DNA of 64,000 nt from JAZKDW01 sp040387375 (GTDB taxonomy: Bacteria > Pseudomonadota > Gammaproteobacteria > Burkholderiales > Burkholderiaceae_D): positions 46,240 to 110,239 of the forward strand of contig JAZKDW010000022.1 of the NCBI GenBank assembly GCA_040387375.1. The letters run 5' to 3'. Of this stretch, positions 17,677 through 26,516 are shown piece after piece. Numbering within the stretch: the stretch's first letter is position 1; each line of letters begins with the position of its first letter. Below the pieces are notes generated by a model that saw nothing but the letters and a program-made list of their open reading frames with translations, searched no databases and had not been told where the DNA came from. The position numbers were made by a program, and so were the translations under genes.

Positions 17677-17755
17677 GTGAAGCAGGGGTTTCGTGAGGCA
17701 TTGCCTCACGCCTGCGTAACGGCACAGGCTTACAAGCCTGTGTGCGCCCTGCAAG
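17677..17755 (+). repeat. Short mobile palindromic element, copy A
   Basis: This insert of about 76 bp contains the hairpin GTGAGGCATTGCCTCAC preceded by GCAGGGGTTTC and a second hairpin AGGCTTACAAGCCT, ending GCGCCCTGC. AAG lies at both borders (17674-17676 and 17753-17755). It interrupts the second arm of the REP-like repeat, as comparison with the uninterrupted copy near 50.1 kb shows. Related copies are at 58758-58862 and, inverted, at 63756-63831. Confidence 0.75.
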
Positions 17756-17964
17756 CGGGAATCCAGACTGAGCTTGCATCACGATGTCGTCAAGCCGATC
17801 CCCCCAGGCTTGACCGATACGCTCGGCTACACCGCATGAACGAATAAAATCCAGCTGAGCTCTGGCGCCTGAAAATCTGCCGCTTTCATCACGTATCATG
17901 GGATGTATTGCCTGCAATGCCGTTTGCCTCGGCATCGCATGCCTGAAAAATGGGAAAATTTCGC

Positions 17965-19692
17965 ATGCCCCATGACATCACACTGATTACCACCATTGCC
18001 GCCGCGCTTGGCGCCGGCCTTTTCTTCGGGATGATCGCGGTGCGTTTGCGCCTGCCGGCGCTTGTCGGTTATCTGGCGGCCGGCATCGTGATCGGGCCTG
18101 CGACCCCCGGGTTCGTGGCCGATGCCGCGCTGGCGGGACAACTGGCGGAGATCGGTGTCATGCTCCTGATGTTCGGTGTCGGCCTGCATTTTTCCCTGGA
18201 TCACTTGCTCGAGGTGCGGGCCATCGCCGTGCCTGGCGCAATACTGCAAATTGCGGTGGCCACCGCGCTCGGCATGGGCATGGCGCACTTGTGGGGCTGG
18301 AGCATTGGTGGCGGCCTGGTGTTTGGCCTCGCGCTCTCGGTCGCGAGCACGGTGGTGCTGCTGCGCGCGCTGGAAGAAAGAGGCTTGCTGGATTCATTGA
18401 ACGGACGCATTGCGGTCGGCTGGCTTATTGTCGAGGATCTGGTGACCGTCCTTATCCTGGTGATGCTGCCGCCGCTCTCGGCCTGGCTCGGCGGCACCGA
18501 TGACGGCGCCGGGAAGAACCTGTTGCCCACGCTCGCCATGACGATCGGACAGGTCGCGGCCTTCATCGCGTTCATGCTGGTGGTCGGACGCAAATTTTTC
18601 CCGTGGCTCCTGTGGCAAGTGGCGCGGACCGGGTCGCGCGAATTATTCACGCTGTGTGTGGTGGCGGCGGCGGTCGGCATTGCCTATGGCTCCACCGAAC
18701 TGTTCGGGGTCTCGTTCGCGCTGGGCGCATTCTTCGCCGGCATGGTCTTGCGGGATTCGGAATTGAGCCATCGGGCAGCGCAGGATTTCCTGCCACTGCG
18801 CGATGCGTTTTCCGTCCTCTTCTTCGTCTCGGTGGGCATGCTGTTCGACCCCATGGTACTGACCAACAAGCCGATGCAAATTTTGGCGGTGGTCGGCATC
18901 ATTGTCGTTGGCAAATCGCTGGCGGCATTCCTGCTTGTATTGATGCTGCGGTATCCGGTCAACACCGCGCTCACCGTGTCGGCAAGCCTCGCTCAAATTG
19001 GCGAGTTTTCATTCATCCTGGCGGCACTTGGACTATCGCTTGGATTGTTGCCGCGAGAGGCGCAAAGCCTGATCCTCGCCGCGGCCATCATCTCGATCGC
19101 GCTCAATCCTCTCGTGTTCCGGCTGATCAAGCCGGTGCAGTCATGGATCCGCGCCAATCCTGCGCTGGCGCGCCACATCGAACTGCGCCCAGACCCCCTG
19201 GCCGAACTGCCGATGACAACGGACCAGGACAAGCTGACGGGACAGATCGTCCTGGTGGGCTACGGCCGCGTCGGACGGCGCATCGCCGAGCTGCTTGCGG
19301 GACGGGGAATCCACTTCGTGGTGATCGAGCAAAACCGCGAGATCGTTGAACAATTGCGCAAGAGCGGCATGGCGGCGGTGGCGGGAAACGGCGCCGAGCC
19401 CGCCGTGCTGATTCAAGCCCATATCGTCAGGGCGAAAATGCTTGTGGTTGCCACACCCGATACCTTCCAGGTGCGCAAGATGATTGAAACCGCGCGCGCA
19501 CTCAATCCGTCTGTCCGCAGCGTTGTCCGCACGCATAGCGAAGCCGAAGCGGAATTGCTGCGTTCGGAGAATGCCGGCAAGGTCTTCCTGGGCGAGCATG
19601 AACTTGCCTCTGGCATGGCGCGGCATGTTGTCCACATCTTTGAAGAAGAAATGGAAGCCGGTGAGTTGCCAGGCAACGGCGGGCGCAAATGA
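17965..19692 (+). CDS. ybaL: Kef/YbaL-type monovalent cation:proton antiporter with TrkA-N domain
   Basis: A 575-residue CPA2-family transporter. Residues 1 to about 385 form the 12-13 helix antiporter domain, with the family block LPALVGYLAAGIVIGPATPG and the segment AEIGVMLLMFGVGLHFSLDH. The C-terminal part (about 420-560) is a Rossmann TrkA-N regulatory domain with VLVGYGRVGRRIAELLA and the acidic residue of VVIEQN that contacts the nucleotide. The order and the start MPHDITLITTI match E. coli YbaL closely, so I use the ATG at 17965; an ATG at 17950 in the same frame would add five residues. It should exchange K+ or Na+ for protons at the inner membrane. No ancillary KefF/KefG-like gene is adjacent. 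Confidence 0.88.
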   Translation: MPHDITLITTIAAALGAGLFFGMIAVRLRLPALVGYLAAGIVIGPATPGFVADAALAGQLAEIGVMLLMFGVGLHFSLDHLLEVRAIAVPGAILQIAVATALGMGMAHLWGWSIGGGLVFGLALSVASTVVLLRALEERGLLDSLNGRIAVGWLIVEDLVTVLILVMLPPLSAWLGGTDDGAGKNLLPTLAMTIGQVAAFIAFMLVVGRKFFPWLLWQVARTGSRELFTLCVVAAAVGIAYGSTELFGVSFALGAFFAGMVLRDSELSHRAAQDFLPLRDAFSVLFFVSVGMLFDPMVLTNKPMQILAVVGIIVVGKSLAAFLLVLMLRYPVNTALTVSASLAQIGEFSFILAALGLSLGLLPREAQSLILAAAIISIALNPLVFRLIKPVQSWIRANPALARHIELRPDPLAELPMTTDQDKLTGQIVLVGYGRVGRRIAELLAGRGIHFVVIEQNREIVEQLRKSGMAAVAGNGAEPAVLIQAHIVRAKMLVVATPDTFQVRKMIETARALNPSVRSVVRTHSEAEAELLRSENAGKVFLGEHELASGMARHVVHIFEEEMEAGELPGNGGRK

Positions 19693-19855
19693 AAGCGATG
19701 GATTTCCGGTCCCGCCGGACGGCCACTGTCAATGCGTTAAAACTTTATCCGGATGGCGCGGTCAACAATTGCGACTGCTTTGAAAATCCATGACCTGACA
19801 GGTTTTTTTGCGATAAAACATTGCATCGTGTTTCATTAGCAAAAAAGAACGCACC

Positions 19856-21562
19856 ATGTCTGATGCAAAACCACCCGACAGTGGGCGCTGGCCCATGTCC
19901 GATGATGCGCTGGGCGTTCTCATGGGCAGGTTCGACTGGTCGGTTACCAGCCTTGGTCCCATCATCACCATTTCAAACCGGATGAGAGAGATCCTGGGAT
20001 TGTCCGCGCATGACGCTCTTGACAGTTACGATGACTGGGAAAATCGTGTCCATCCTGATGACCGTTCCGGGGTGCTGACGGCTTTGCACGCATGCCTGGA
20101 CGGCAGGACGCCCTCGTATAGCAGCGAATATCGCATGCGGTGCAATGACGGCCGCTGGAAATGGATTTTGGCCCGCGCCATTGTCGTTGCCCGCGATGCA
20201 TGGAACAAACCACTGCGCATGACCGGCACCGTGAGCGACATTTCAGAGAAAAGGCAGTCGGAAGAAGTGATCTGGCGCTATGCGAATTTTGATGCGCTCA
20301 CCGGCCTGCCGAACCGCCGCCTGTTTCGCGACCGGCTGGACCTTGAGGTAAAAAAGGCGCATCGCAACGGTCTTCCGCTCGGCATGCTTTTCATCGATCT
20401 CGATCATTTCAAGGAAGTCAACGATTTGCTTGGCCATGATATTGGCGACCAGTTGCTTATTGAAGCGGCCAAACGGATCACCGGTTGCGTGCGTGAATCC
20501 GATACGGTGGCGCGACTGGGTGGCGACTAGTTTACGGCTATCCTGACTGAACTGGATAGCGTCGCGCATGCCGAGGTGATCGCGCGCAAAATCAATGACA
20601 CGCTGGCAGCGCCTTTCCGTCTGGGCAATGAAGTCATTTATCTTTCCGCCAGCATCGGCATCACGCTGTATCCGGCGGATGCGGCAACGGCGGAAGACCT
20701 GATTCGCAACGCGGACCAGGCAATGTACGTTGCGAAAAGCGCGGGACGCAATCAATTCAATTATTTCACGCGATCGATGCAGCAGGCGGCACACAACCGG
20801 CTGCGCCTGATCAGCGATCTGCGCAAGGCCCTGTCCCTTGGCCAGCTCAAGGTGTATTACCAGCCGGTCATCGATCTGGCAACCGGGCGCGTAACCAAAG
20901 CCGAGGCGCTATTGCGCTGGCAGCATCCGGTACTGGGGTTGATTGAACCTGCCCAGTTCATTTCCTTTGCCGAAGAGTCCGGACTGATCAACGAAATCGG
21001 CGACTGGGTGTTCAAACAGGCGGCGTCATGTTCACGGCATTGGCGCGCCCGGCTAGGCGAATCGTTCCAGGTCAGCGTCAACAAATCGCCGGTCCAATTT
21101 TTGGCGCGCGCGCAAGAAATGGACTGGCCCGCCCATCTGTATGGCCTGGGCATGGCAGGCAACAGCATGTCGATTGAAATTGCGGAAGCGGTGCTGCTCA
21201 ACGCCTTGCACAGGGTCTCGAACAGGCTTTTGCAATATCGCGAGGCTGGCATCCAGGTTGCCATCGATGATTTCGGCACCGGCTACTCGTCGATGGCTTA
21301 TCTTAAAAAATTCGAAATCGATTATCTGAAGATCGACCAATCGTTTATCCGCGACATGGTCACTAACGATAGCGACCGCGCGATCGTCAGGTCGGTAACC
21401 GCCATGGCCCACGAGCTGGGACTCAAGGTCATTGCTGAAGGCATTGAAACGCCTGAACAGAAAGAACTGCTGATCAGGACAGGATGCGATTTTGGCCAGG
21501 GATTTTTCTTCTCCAGGCCGGTTCCGTCAGACGAATTCGAGCGCGTGCTGGCCGCAATGTAG
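19856..21562 (+). pseudogene. PAS-GGDEF-EAL gene with an amber codon in the GGDEF motif
   Basis: One continuous reading frame of 569 codons, broken only by TAG at 20528-20530. Before it lie a PAS domain (residues about 25-135) and the first half of GGDEF, with the I-site RESD and ARLGGD. The stop replaces the glutamate of GGDEF, and the frame then continues with FTAILTELDS to a complete EAL domain (EALLRWQHP, VNKSPVQF, DDFGTGYSSMAYL, KIDQSFI, VIAEGIETPEQ). A single G-to-T change of GAG would produce this state, so the lesion is very recent or a sequence error. GTG or ATG codons downstream could allow separate translation of the EAL part. Unless suppressed, the product is a 224-residue protein with no cyclase site. 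Confidence 0.9.
20528..20530 (+). other. Amber codon at the catalytic Glu position of GGDEF
   Basis: The codons read CTG GGT GGC GAC TAG TTT, that is L-G-G-D-stop-F. In intact relatives in this same window the position is GAA, GAG or similar. Sequence on both sides is otherwise fully conserved and in frame. It is the only disabling change seen in the gene. Confidence 0.93.
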
Positions 21563-21647
21563 GGCAGGCCGCCGCCTCCTGCACGTTTACCTCAATCCCA
21601 ATTACACTATCGTATGACTGAAAGCATCATATTGAAGGAGTAGCAAC

Positions 21648-23900
21648 GTGCATCCAAGTTTGGATCATAAGGAAAAAATGCAGGGTGATGCCAAAAAGAT
21701 ATTGAGCAGCATTACAGACGCATTTTTTTCTCTCAACACCAACTGGGAGTTCAGTTATTTGAATCCCCAAGCCGGAGAAATTCTCGGCAAGCGTGTCGAA
21801 GACATGCTTGGAAAAAGCATCTGGACGGAATTCCCGGGCGTTGCCGGCAGCGAGTTCGAGCGGATGTACCGCAAGGTCGCGTCGGAACGTGTGCCGACCT
21901 CCTTCACGTCGTATTATGCAGATCATGACCGCTGGTATGAAGTCCACGCCTATCCCGCAGCCGACGGCATTTCAATCTATTTCCAGAATGTCACCGACCG
22001 TATCCGGGCCGTAGAACGATTGCGCGAAAGCGAAACGCGATTCCGGCTGATGGCCGATGCCATTCCGCAGATCGTCTGGATCACCGACGCCGCTGGCCGC
22101 ATCGAGTTTTTCAATCAGCAATGGAGCGACTATGCCGGGATCGCGTTCGATCCTGCCACCGCCACCGAAATATCCGCAGGCATGCTGCATCCGGATGACC
22201 ATGCGTTGACCCTGGATGCCTGGGATGTGGCGCGCCGGGATGGCAGCCCCTTTCTTGTCGAGCATCGCATGCGCGCGGCATCCGGCGATTACCGCTGGTT
22301 TCTGGTGCGGGCAGAACCCTACCGGGAGCCCGGCTCAGGACAAATCATGCGCTGGTTCGGCACCTCCACTGACGTCCACGACCGCAAGCTTGTCGAAGCG
22401 GCGCTGAAAAAAAGCGAGGAGCGGTATCGCACTCTGTTCAATTCGCTGGACGAAGGATTTTGCGTTATCGAAATGATCTTCGAGCAGCAAGGCAAGGCAG
22501 TCGATTACCGGTTCCTCGAAGTCAATCCGACATTCCAGCAGCAAACCGGCCTGGACCAACCGATAGGAAAGACGATCCGCGAACTTGTTCCTCAACATGA
22601 GTCGCATTGGTTTGACATCTACGGCGCGGTGGCGCTGACCGGTGTGCCGGTTCGGTTCCAAAACGAAGCCAAGGCGCTCAATCGCTGGTACGACGTTTAT
22701 GCATTCCGGATTGATGAGCCGCACACACACAGGGTCGCCGTCCTTTTCAACGACATCACCCTGCGCCGGCACACCGAGGAAAGCCTGCGGATGGCCGACC
22801 GCCGCAAGGATGAATTCCTGGCCATGCTTGCGCACGAACTGAGGAATCCGCTGGCGCCGATCAGCGCGGCGGCCGATCTGTTGCGCCTGTCGCGGCTGGA
22901 CGAGACGCGCGTGAGGAAGACCAGCGAGATCATCTCCCGCCAGGTCAGGCACATGACCAGCCTGGTGGATGACCTGCTCGATGTCTCGCGCGTTACCCGG
23001 GGCCTCATCAATCCCGACATGGTGGCGCTGGATGTGAAACGGATCGTATCGGATGCCATCGAGCAGGTCCGTTCGCTGATCGAAGCGCGGCTGCATTATT
23101 TTGCCGTGCATATGCCGCCTGAATCAGCCTTTGTGCTGGGGGACCAGAAGCGCCTGGTGCAGGTGATTGCCAACTTGCTCAATAATGCAGCGAAGTACAC
23201 GCCGGAGGGCGGCAATATCGTGTTGAAGATGGAAGTGCATGACGAACAGGTAGTGATTGCCGTGGCCGACAATGGCATCGGCATGGCGCCCGAACTGGTC
23301 AGTCATTCGTTTGAATTGTTTGCGCAGGCGGAACGGACATCGGATCGCTCGCAAGGCGGTCTCGGCATCGGACTGGCCTTGGTGAAAAGCCTGGTTGAAC
23401 TGCATCAGGGCCGTGTCACTGCGCACAGCGAAGGCGCCGGCGAAGGAAGCGAGTTTACAATTTTCCTGCCGCGCATAACCACGCTGGAGCTGCCTTCGGC
23501 GCCGGCGCAGCAAGGAACGAAAACAGCCGCAAGAAGCGGATTGCGGCTGATGGTCGTGGATGATAATGCGGACGCCGCGAGCATGCTGGCGATGTTTCTG
23601 GAGTCCTCGGGACATGATGTCATCGTGGAGCACGATTCGACCGCCGCCATCGAGCGCTCGCGCAGCGCCACATTCGACGCCTTCCTGCTCGATATCGGCT
23701 TGCCTGATATCGATGGCAATGAACTGGCGCGCCGTCTGCGTTCACAGCCGGAAACCGCCAACTCCTTGCTGGTTGCGGTCACCGGCTATGGCCAGGAGCA
23801 TGACAAGATAAATTCCGCTGCCGCCGGATTCGACCATCATTTTGTGAAACCGGTCGACACGGCAAAACTTGCGGTAGTGCTGGCTGGGCTTGGAGCGTAA
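21648..23900 (+). CDS. Hybrid sensor histidine kinase with PAS domains and receiver
   Basis: A 750-residue soluble hybrid kinase. The start is a GTG with a strong AAGGAG site eight bases upstream. Three PAS/PAC units occupy residues about 12-120, 128-245 and 255-378. The dimerisation domain contains the phospho-acceptor histidine in FLAMLAHELRNPLAP (about residue 396). The ATPase has N-box NLLNNAAKYTPEGG, G1 DNGIGMAP and G2 QGGLGIGLALVKSLVELH. A C-terminal receiver (about 627-745) carries VVDDN, the phospho-acceptor Asp in LLDIGLPDIDG and the lysine in HHFVKPVD. There is no transmembrane segment and no adjacent response regulator, so phosphate probably passes to an orphan regulator or phosphotransfer protein elsewhere. 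Confidence 0.93.
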   Translation: MHPSLDHKEKMQGDAKKILSSITDAFFSLNTNWEFSYLNPQAGEILGKRVEDMLGKSIWTEFPGVAGSEFERMYRKVASERVPTSFTSYYADHDRWYEVHAYPAADGISIYFQNVTDRIRAVERLRESETRFRLMADAIPQIVWITDAAGRIEFFNQQWSDYAGIAFDPATATEISAGMLHPDDHALTLDAWDVARRDGSPFLVEHRMRAASGDYRWFLVRAEPYREPGSGQIMRWFGTSTDVHDRKLVEAALKKSEERYRTLFNSLDEGFCVIEMIFEQQGKAVDYRFLEVNPTFQQQTGLDQPIGKTIRELVPQHESHWFDIYGAVALTGVPVRFQNEAKALNRWYDVYAFRIDEPHTHRVAVLFNDITLRRHTEESLRMADRRKDEFLAMLAHELRNPLAPISAAADLLRLSRLDETRVRKTSEIISRQVRHMTSLVDDLLDVSRVTRGLINPDMVALDVKRIVSDAIEQVRSLIEARLHYFAVHMPPESAFVLGDQKRLVQVIANLLNNAAKYTPEGGNIVLKMEVHDEQVVIAVADNGIGMAPELVSHSFELFAQAERTSDRSQGGLGIGLALVKSLVELHQGRVTAHSEGAGEGSEFTIFLPRITTLELPSAPAQQGTKTAARSGLRLMVVDDNADAASMLAMFLESSGHDVIVEHDSTAAIERSRSATFDAFLLDIGLPDIDGNELARRLRSQPETANSLLVAVTGYGQEHDKINSAAAGFDHHFVKPVDTAKLAVVLAGLGA

Positions 23901-23934
23901 TCGCGGCAAGTATCGAAGCCGGTAGGGGGCAATC

Positions 23935-24031
23935 GTAGGGTGGAAAAGCGCAGCGCCTTCCACCATCCGGCGTTCGCAAGTGCCATCCGTGATCGATCAA
24001 CGGTGGAAGGCGCTGCGCTTTTCCACCCTAC
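23935..24031. repeat. Pair of inverted GTAG-type REP hairpins
   Basis: A 30-bp sequence starting GTAGGGTGGAAAAGCGCAG at 23935-23964 is repeated perfectly in inverted orientation at 24002-24031, with 37 bases between. Each copy is itself a hairpin (GGTGGAA...TTCCACC). The GTAG lead before a hairpin and the paired inverted layout are typical of REP sequences mobilised by RAYT transposases, one of which is encoded at 42860-43390. It lies between two convergent genes, where it could also end transcription from both sides. Confidence 0.85.
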
Positions 24032-24078
24032 ATAATCCACCTTGGCAAACCGCGTCCCAAGATACCAGACGCCCCGGT

Positions 24079-25509
24079 TCACCCATCCAGCCTGAGCGGC
24101 ACAAACACGGTCTCCCCGCCGCGCCTGATGAGCAATGCGACCGTCTTTCCCACATTCTTCGCCAGCAAGGCGTCGAGCTGCCGCACGCTTTTCACTGGCT
24201 CGTCATTCAGCTTCAGGATGATGTCGCCGGGCTGGATGCCGGCTCGCATCGCAGGTCCTTCGGTGCGATGCACCAGCACACCCTGGTCGAGTTTCAGGGT
24301 CTGGCGCTGTTCATCCGGTAGTTCGCTCACCACCAGCCCCGCCTTGCCTGCTGCTTTTGCACTCGCGTCCGCCCCAGGCGTGGCAGCGGCCGGATCGGGC
24401 AGTTCCTCGGTTGTCACCTTGAAAGCAACAACCTTGCCCTTGCGCCATACATCAGCGCTCACCGTGGTTCCCGGTTTGAGTCCCGCAATAATGCGCGCCA
24501 GATCGGCCGAACTCTGAATCGGCTGGCCATTCAGCGACAGCACCACGTCGCCGGCCTGGATCCCCGCCTTGTCTGCCGGACCGCCCTTTTCCACCATCGC
24601 AACCAGCGCACCACGCGGCTCTTTCAAGCCGAACGATGCCGCCAGTTCACGCGTCAACTCCTGCGCCTGGACGCCGATGCGGCTGCGCGTGACCTTGCCG
24701 GTGGCGCGCAACTGGCTGGCGATATCCATCGCTATGTCGATCGGAATTGCAAACGACAAGCCCATGAAGCCGCCTGTGCGGCTGTAAATGATGGAATTGA
24801 TGCCGATCACTTCGCCGCGCATGTTGAACAGCGGTCCGCCGGAATTGCCGGGATTGACCGCCACATCCGTCTGGATGAACGGCACATAACTCTCATTGGG
24901 AAGCAGGCGCCCCTTGGCGCTGACGATGCCCGCCGTTACGCTGTTTTCAAAACCGAACGGCGCACCGATGGCTGCGACCCACTCGCCCGGCTGCACGCTT
25001 CCCGCCGCACCGACTTTCACTTGCGGCAGGCCGGCCGCCTCGATCTTGATCAGCGCAATATCCGTATAGGGATCGCTGCCGAGCACCTTGGCCCGGAACT
25101 CGCGCTTGTCGGTCAGCTTGACCGTCACCTCATCGGCGTTGGACACCACATGCGCATTGGTGAGAATGTGGCCATCCTGGTCGATGATGAAACCGGATCC
25201 GAGGCCAAACTCCTGATGCTCGCCTTCGGTGGGCGGCGGCAGGAAGCGCCGGAAGAACTCGTACAGTGGATCGTCTTCCGCGAACGGCAGCGCGGCGGCC
25301 TGGTCGGGCATCGTGCGTGTGGAGCTGATGTTGACGACGGCGCCGCCATGCTGCCTGACCAGACTGACGAAACTGGGAACTTCCATGGTCGGCACAGAAG
25401 CGCCCTGGACAGGCGCCGGTTGCGCGGCGCCCGGCAATGCGTGCAGGAACATCAATACCAGGACCGCTGTTCGCATGTAGCGGTGAAAGAGACAATCAAT
25501 ATCTGGCAT
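24079..25509 (-). CDS. Deg/HtrA-family periplasmic serine protease
   Basis: A 476-residue Do-like protease. I use the ATG at 25509 because GGAG stands seven bases upstream; the longer frame to 25614 has no ribosome site. A signal peptide follows (RTAVLVLMFLHALPGAAQ). The chymotrypsin-like domain shows all three catalytic residues: His in ILTNAHVV (about residue 121), Asp in DPYTDIALIKIE (about 149) and Ser in NPGNSGGPLF (about 222). Two PDZ domains follow (about 290-375 and 395-475). It should degrade or refold misfolded envelope proteins. The upstream region carries a perfect 16-bp palindrome. DegP, DegQ and MucD members cannot be told apart by eye. Confidence 0.92.
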   Translation of the reverse strand: MPDIDCLFHRYMRTAVLVLMFLHALPGAAQPAPVQGASVPTMEVPSFVSLVRQHGGAVVNISSTRTMPDQAAALPFAEDDPLYEFFRRFLPPPTEGEHQEFGLGSGFIIDQDGHILTNAHVVSNADEVTVKLTDKREFRAKVLGSDPYTDIALIKIEAAGLPQVKVGAAGSVQPGEWVAAIGAPFGFENSVTAGIVSAKGRLLPNESYVPFIQTDVAVNPGNSGGPLFNMRGEVIGINSIIYSRTGGFMGLSFAIPIDIAMDIASQLRATGKVTRSRIGVQAQELTRELAASFGLKEPRGALVAMVEKGGPADKAGIQAGDVVLSLNGQPIQSSADLARIIAGLKPGTTVSADVWRKGKVVAFKVTTEELPDPAAATPGADASAKAAGKAGLVVSELPDEQRQTLKLDQGVLVHRTEGPAMRAGIQPGDIILKLNDEPVKSVRQLDALLAKNVGKTVALLIRRGGETVFVPLRLDG

Positions 25510-26072
25510 CACATTCTCCGGCACAATAAAGACTTCAAATGGTGCATGCCACCAAGGCAAAACGAACAAAACCTTGCGCCCGAGGGGGGCAATATAAAAA
25601 TCTGATGAATGCAAGAGAAGTGCCAGTGCTGCCGCGCCCGGACAACTTCACGCGCGCCGCCGTCAGAGCGTCGTGTCAAAAATAAATTACAAAATTTTGT
25701 AAAACTTTTTCACGGCTTTCACCTGTGCGTGGTTCGTCGCGCTTCAATTTGCGGGTAGCGAAGCGGTCTGCCGCGTTGATCGGAGGTGAGTGCAAGGCGC
25801 CGAGCACAGCCAGGGCCGTTCCCTGGCGCGCATCGGCAACGCCGCAATCGCCTTCGAGCAACCGGCAGAACCCGTGAATTGGAGCGTGACGGACCACTAT
25901 AGCGGTTTGCGGAACCACTAGTGCCGGACCTGTCGCTGTTTTTGCATCAGGCACGACGCTTGCACTCGTCATCACGACCTGCTTCGCATGCAATAGAAAA
26001 CCATGATTGCGGCCGCGGGAAATTTTTCTTTATGGAAGCGGCTTGCTCCTAAAACTTCACAGGAGAATCTTC
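25510..26072. other. Intergenic region upstream of the Deg protease and the CBS gene
   Basis: This 563-bp region separates two divergent genes and must hold both promoters. The only marked structure is the AT-rich 16-bp palindrome listed separately at 25687-25702. Short open frames here have no recognisable features. Confidence 0.4.
25687..25702. promoter_or_regulatory. Perfect 16-bp palindrome, possible operator
   Basis: TTACAAAATTTTGTAA is an exact inverted repeat in an AT-rich patch about 180 bp upstream of the Deg protease start and about 370 bp before the CBS gene. Its size and symmetry suit a dimeric repressor or activator site. No regulator gene lies alongside, so the cognate protein is unknown. 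Confidence 0.3.
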
Positions 26073-26516
26073 ATGAGAATAGCTGATGCGATGACGCGCG
26101 ACGTTCACGTAGTCCATCCCGGGCAAAGCATCGTCGATGCCGCCCGGATGATGGCCGACCTGGATTGCGGCGCGTTGCCGGTAGCGGAAAACGACCAACT
26201 GGTCGGCATGATTACCGACCGCGACATCGTGATCCGTGCACTGGCCCAGGGCAAAGATGCCGATACCAGGATCGAGGAGGTCATGAGCACGGAATTGAAA
26301 TACTGCTTCGAAGAAGACGAGCTGGACAATGTCGCACGCAATATGGGTGATCTCCAGATACGCCGCCTGCCGGTAGTCAGCCGGGACAAGCGTCTGGTCG
26401 GCATTGTATCGCTGGGCGACATTGCCATCACCGATGAGAAGCCGGCCGCGGAAGCACTGTCCGAGATTTCAGCGCATGGAACATCACAAGCAGGCAGCGG
26501 GCAGCGACCGCACTGA
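26073..26516 (+). CDS. Tandem CBS-domain protein
   Basis: A 147-residue protein made of two CBS motifs (Bateman module), with DAMTRDVHVVHPGQSIVDAA and LVGMITDRDIVIRALA in the first and the pair RRLPVVSRDKRLVGIVSLGD in the second. The ATG at 26073 has CAGGAG nine bases upstream; the frame extends to 26007 without a better start. Such proteins bind adenosine nucleotides and report energy state. The downstream protease gene starts inside its last 41 bases, so the two are translationally coupled, and the protease carries its own CBS pair. Confidence 0.87.
   Translation: MRIADAMTRDVHVVHPGQSIVDAARMMADLDCGALPVAENDQLVGMITDRDIVIRALAQGKDADTRIEEVMSTELKYCFEEDELDNVARNMGDLQIRRLPVVSRDKRLVGIVSLGDIAITDEKPAAEALSEISAHGTSQAGSGQRPH

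Larger units (their letters stand above)
16037..17783. repeat. Composite REP-like palindromic repeat, copy 1, split by an IS and a small element
   Basis: Pieced together, the outer parts match the 50079-50208 repeat in reverse orientation: CCCGTGCGAGCGGGTTATGG at about 16053-16072, a first arm ATTCCCGC...GCGGGAATGACGGTAG, a spacer of about 28 bases, a second arm CTACCGTCATTCTCGCG...GCGGGAATCC, and the end CAGACTGAGCTTGCATCACG (to about 17783). The first arm is interrupted by the IS4-family element (16088-17608) and the second by the short 17677-17755 element. The 50-kb copy is uninterrupted and serves as the empty-site reference. Confidence 0.75.

Noticed and set aside
16037..17783. A prophage or genomic island around the IS element
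   Set aside because: No integrase, tRNA junction, phage genes or shift in composition; a simple IS insertion into a repeat explains it.
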